Assembly: GCF_030689025.1 (NCBI RefSeq)
Contig: NZ_JAUYWA010000024.1
Coordinates: 1-58,584, forward strand
From: Oceanobacter sp. 1_MG-2023
Lineage (GTDB): Bacteria; Pseudomonadota; Gammaproteobacteria; Pseudomonadales; Oceanobacteraceae
Direction: 5' to 3'
DNA length: 58,584 bases
Positions 57,296 through 58,584 of the stretch are shown here, one piece after another (the first letter of the stretch is position 1; each line of letters opens with the position of its first letter). The position numbers and the translations under genes are program-made. Below the pieces are notes generated by a model. The model was not told where the DNA came from, ran no database searches, and saw only the letters and a list, made by a program, of their open reading frames with translations.

Positions 57296-58066
57296 ATGTT
57301 CGATGGCGCAATTGAACGCCAGCAACTGCTGACGTATCTGAACCAATTGTTGCAAAACCGCCACATTCGGGATTATTGCCCAAACGGTCTGCAAGTCGAA
57401 GGCCGGGATCGTATCCGACATATCGTTACCGGCGTAACGGCCAATCAGGCGTTGATCGATGAGGCCATTGCTCTCGGTGCAGATACCTTGCTGGTGCATC
57501 ATGGTTACTTCTGGAAAGGCGAAAATGCCTGCGTAACCGGTATCAAACGCGAACGACTGAAAGCCTTGCTGGCCCATGATATCAACCTGCTGGCTTATCA
57601 CTTGCCGCTGGATATTCACCCGGAACTGGGTAATAACACTCAGCTGGCCGATATACTGGAACTGACCATTACTGGCCCCATTGATCCGCTGGATACCGCC
57701 ACGCCGGGTCTGATCGGCCATCTACCCAAGCCGATGACTGCCAGTGAATTTTCCCAGTGGATTGGCGAATGTCTGGATCGGACACCGTTACATATTGGCG
57801 AAGATGAAGACATCATCGAAACCGTTGCCTGGTGTACCGGTGGTGCCGAGGGGTATTTGCAGCTGGCCATCGATGCCGGTGTTGACGCTTATATTACCGG
57901 TGAAATCAACGAACCGGCGGTGCATCTGGCACGGGAAACCGGTACCCATTTCTACAGTGCCGGTCATCATGCCACCGAGCGTTATGGTGTGCTGGCGCTG
58001 GGGCAGCAGCTGGAAGCCGAGTTGGGTATCAAGGTCACATTTATCGATATTGATAATCCAGTGTGA
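57296..58066 (+). CDS. Nif3/DUF34 dinuclear metal-centre protein
   Basis: 256 residues of the YbgI/Nif3 family. Metal-binding His residues are in LLVHHGYFWKGE and SAGHHATERYGV. Also ICxNGLQVEG-like CPNGLQVEG near the start and LPLDIHPELGNN in the middle. Members form hexameric toroids; a role as GTP cyclohydrolase I type 2 or metal chaperone has been proposed but is not settled. GAGAGG lies upstream of the ATG. It is divergent from algW, as PA4445-PA4446 lie together in Pseudomonas. Confidence 0.9.
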   Translation: MFDGAIERQQLLTYLNQLLQNRHIRDYCPNGLQVEGRDRIRHIVTGVTANQALIDEAIALGADTLLVHHGYFWKGENACVTGIKRERLKALLAHDINLLAYHLPLDIHPELGNNTQLADILELTITGPIDPLDTATPGLIGHLPKPMTASEFSQWIGECLDRTPLHIGEDEDIIETVAWCTGGAEGYLQLAIDAGVDAYITGEINEPAVHLARETGTHFYSAGHHATERYGVLALGQQLEAELGIKVTFIDIDNPV

Positions 58067-58584
58067 GCCCGGAGGCTGGATAACAGCATCAATTTGCCAT
58101 TGCCGATCGAAGATACATACGGCTTGATTTTATCTCGACAGAATTCTTGCTGCTTGTATCTTGTACGATGCCTGGTGTCGGATATATTGATCGATTTATA
58201 AATAAAAAATATTGAATCGGGAATACGAGCAAAAGCCACCAAAACAGTTTATATCAAAGCAGAGGCGCACGATATTGATCAGCCCGCTGACGACTCTGTA
58301 AATAAGGGTAGAAGGAGATATAGGTATCATCAAGTCATGATGTTTCAATATCGCCGGAGATTGTGAATATAACCCATGGCTTTATGCGAGTGAAAAGCGC
58401 TGTATTCCATTTTGGCTCACAAGTTCCCTTGCTGTGACACAGTGTCGCACGGTATGGATTTGCTTGGATGCTCCCGGCATTATCGCTTGCTAGCTGTAGG
58501 GGACATCCATTTAATCCGGTGCTCACTCTGGGCTACCGGATGGTTTCGAATCACGAAGCCGACTTGCAGGCCTGACGGGTCAAG
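58067..58584. other. Gene-free end of the window
   Basis: 518 bp with no recognisable gene. A short dyad GACAC-A-GTGTC lies at 58436-58446. A 63-codon - strand frame (58335-58526) has no known similarity and no clear ribosome-binding site. Confidence 0.45.

Noticed and set aside
58335..58526. 63-codon - strand frame at the window end
   Set aside because: No similarity recognised and no good start signal; cannot be told from chance.
58541..58560. tRNA-like GGTTTCGAATCACG segment
   Set aside because: T-loop-like bases are present but the stem does not pair and no anticodon arm or acceptor stem lies around it.

Overview
The window reads as chromosome from a moderate-GC gammaproteobacterium, most like the Oceanospirillales/Pseudomonadales. 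The basis is conserved gene order recalled from those groups: gatCAB beside mreBCD-maf-rng-yhdP-nitrilase; rplM-rpsI-petABC-sspAB; yrbG-kdsD-lptCAB-rpoN-hpf-ptsN-rapZ-ptsO; mlaFEDCB-ibaG-murA-hisG-hisD-algW-nif3. No rRNA, tRNA, CRISPR, prophage or complete insertion sequence was seen. Nearly all of the window is ordinary core genome.

Layout. 1-3.7 kb: leuA, a HolD-like ORF, rimI and a CbiM-like membrane protein, all on +. 4.2-9.0 kb: an orphan periplasmic solute-binding protein, a RegB/RegA-type redox two-component pair on -, a DMT-family exporter and a probably secreted methyltransferase-fold protein. 9.1-14.8 kb: hexR on -, divergent from a complete macA-macB-outer membrane factor operon. 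14.8-18 kb: a lipoprotein amidase alone between two long AT-rich gene-free stretches. 18-24.7 kb: prfC, then rplM-rpsI, the cytochrome bc1 operon petABC, and sspAB. 24.8-26.4 kb (- strand): a methionine aminopeptidase translationally coupled to a ParD-like antitoxin, next to an insertion-sequence scar. 26.4-29.8 kb (-): gatCAB. 29.9-39.4 kb (+): cell-shape genes mreBCD, then maf, rng, yhdP and a nitrilase. 39.4-41.3 kb (-): darP/yjgA and mgtE. 41.6-49 kb (-): the rpoN/PTS-Ntr/Lpt cluster. 49.1-56 kb (+): the Mla lipid-transport operon, ibaG, murA, hisG, hisD. 56-57.2 kb (-): an AlgW/DegS protease. 57.3-58.1 kb (+): a Nif3/DUF34 protein. The last 0.5 kb holds no recognisable gene.

How the genes work together. 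Much of the window serves the cell envelope. LptA, LptB and LptC move LPS, and KdsD supplies its Kdo precursor. Mla and YhdP handle phospholipids, MurA and MreBCD build peptidoglycan and shape, and AlgW/DegS senses envelope stress. A second theme is respiration and redox, with the bc1 complex and RegBA. A third is nitrogen/PTS signalling through RpoN, PtsN, NPr and RapZ.

No clear new multi-gene system was found. The points most worth a second look are: mreC whose membrane anchor is encoded upstream of any ATG/GTG/TTG; a 22-bp dyad filling the spacer of the predicted macAB promoter; the ParD-like/map pair with a dyad in its promoter and no toxin; the lipoprotein amidase islet; and genes missing from otherwise conserved clusters (kdsC, tldD/pmbA, hisC).
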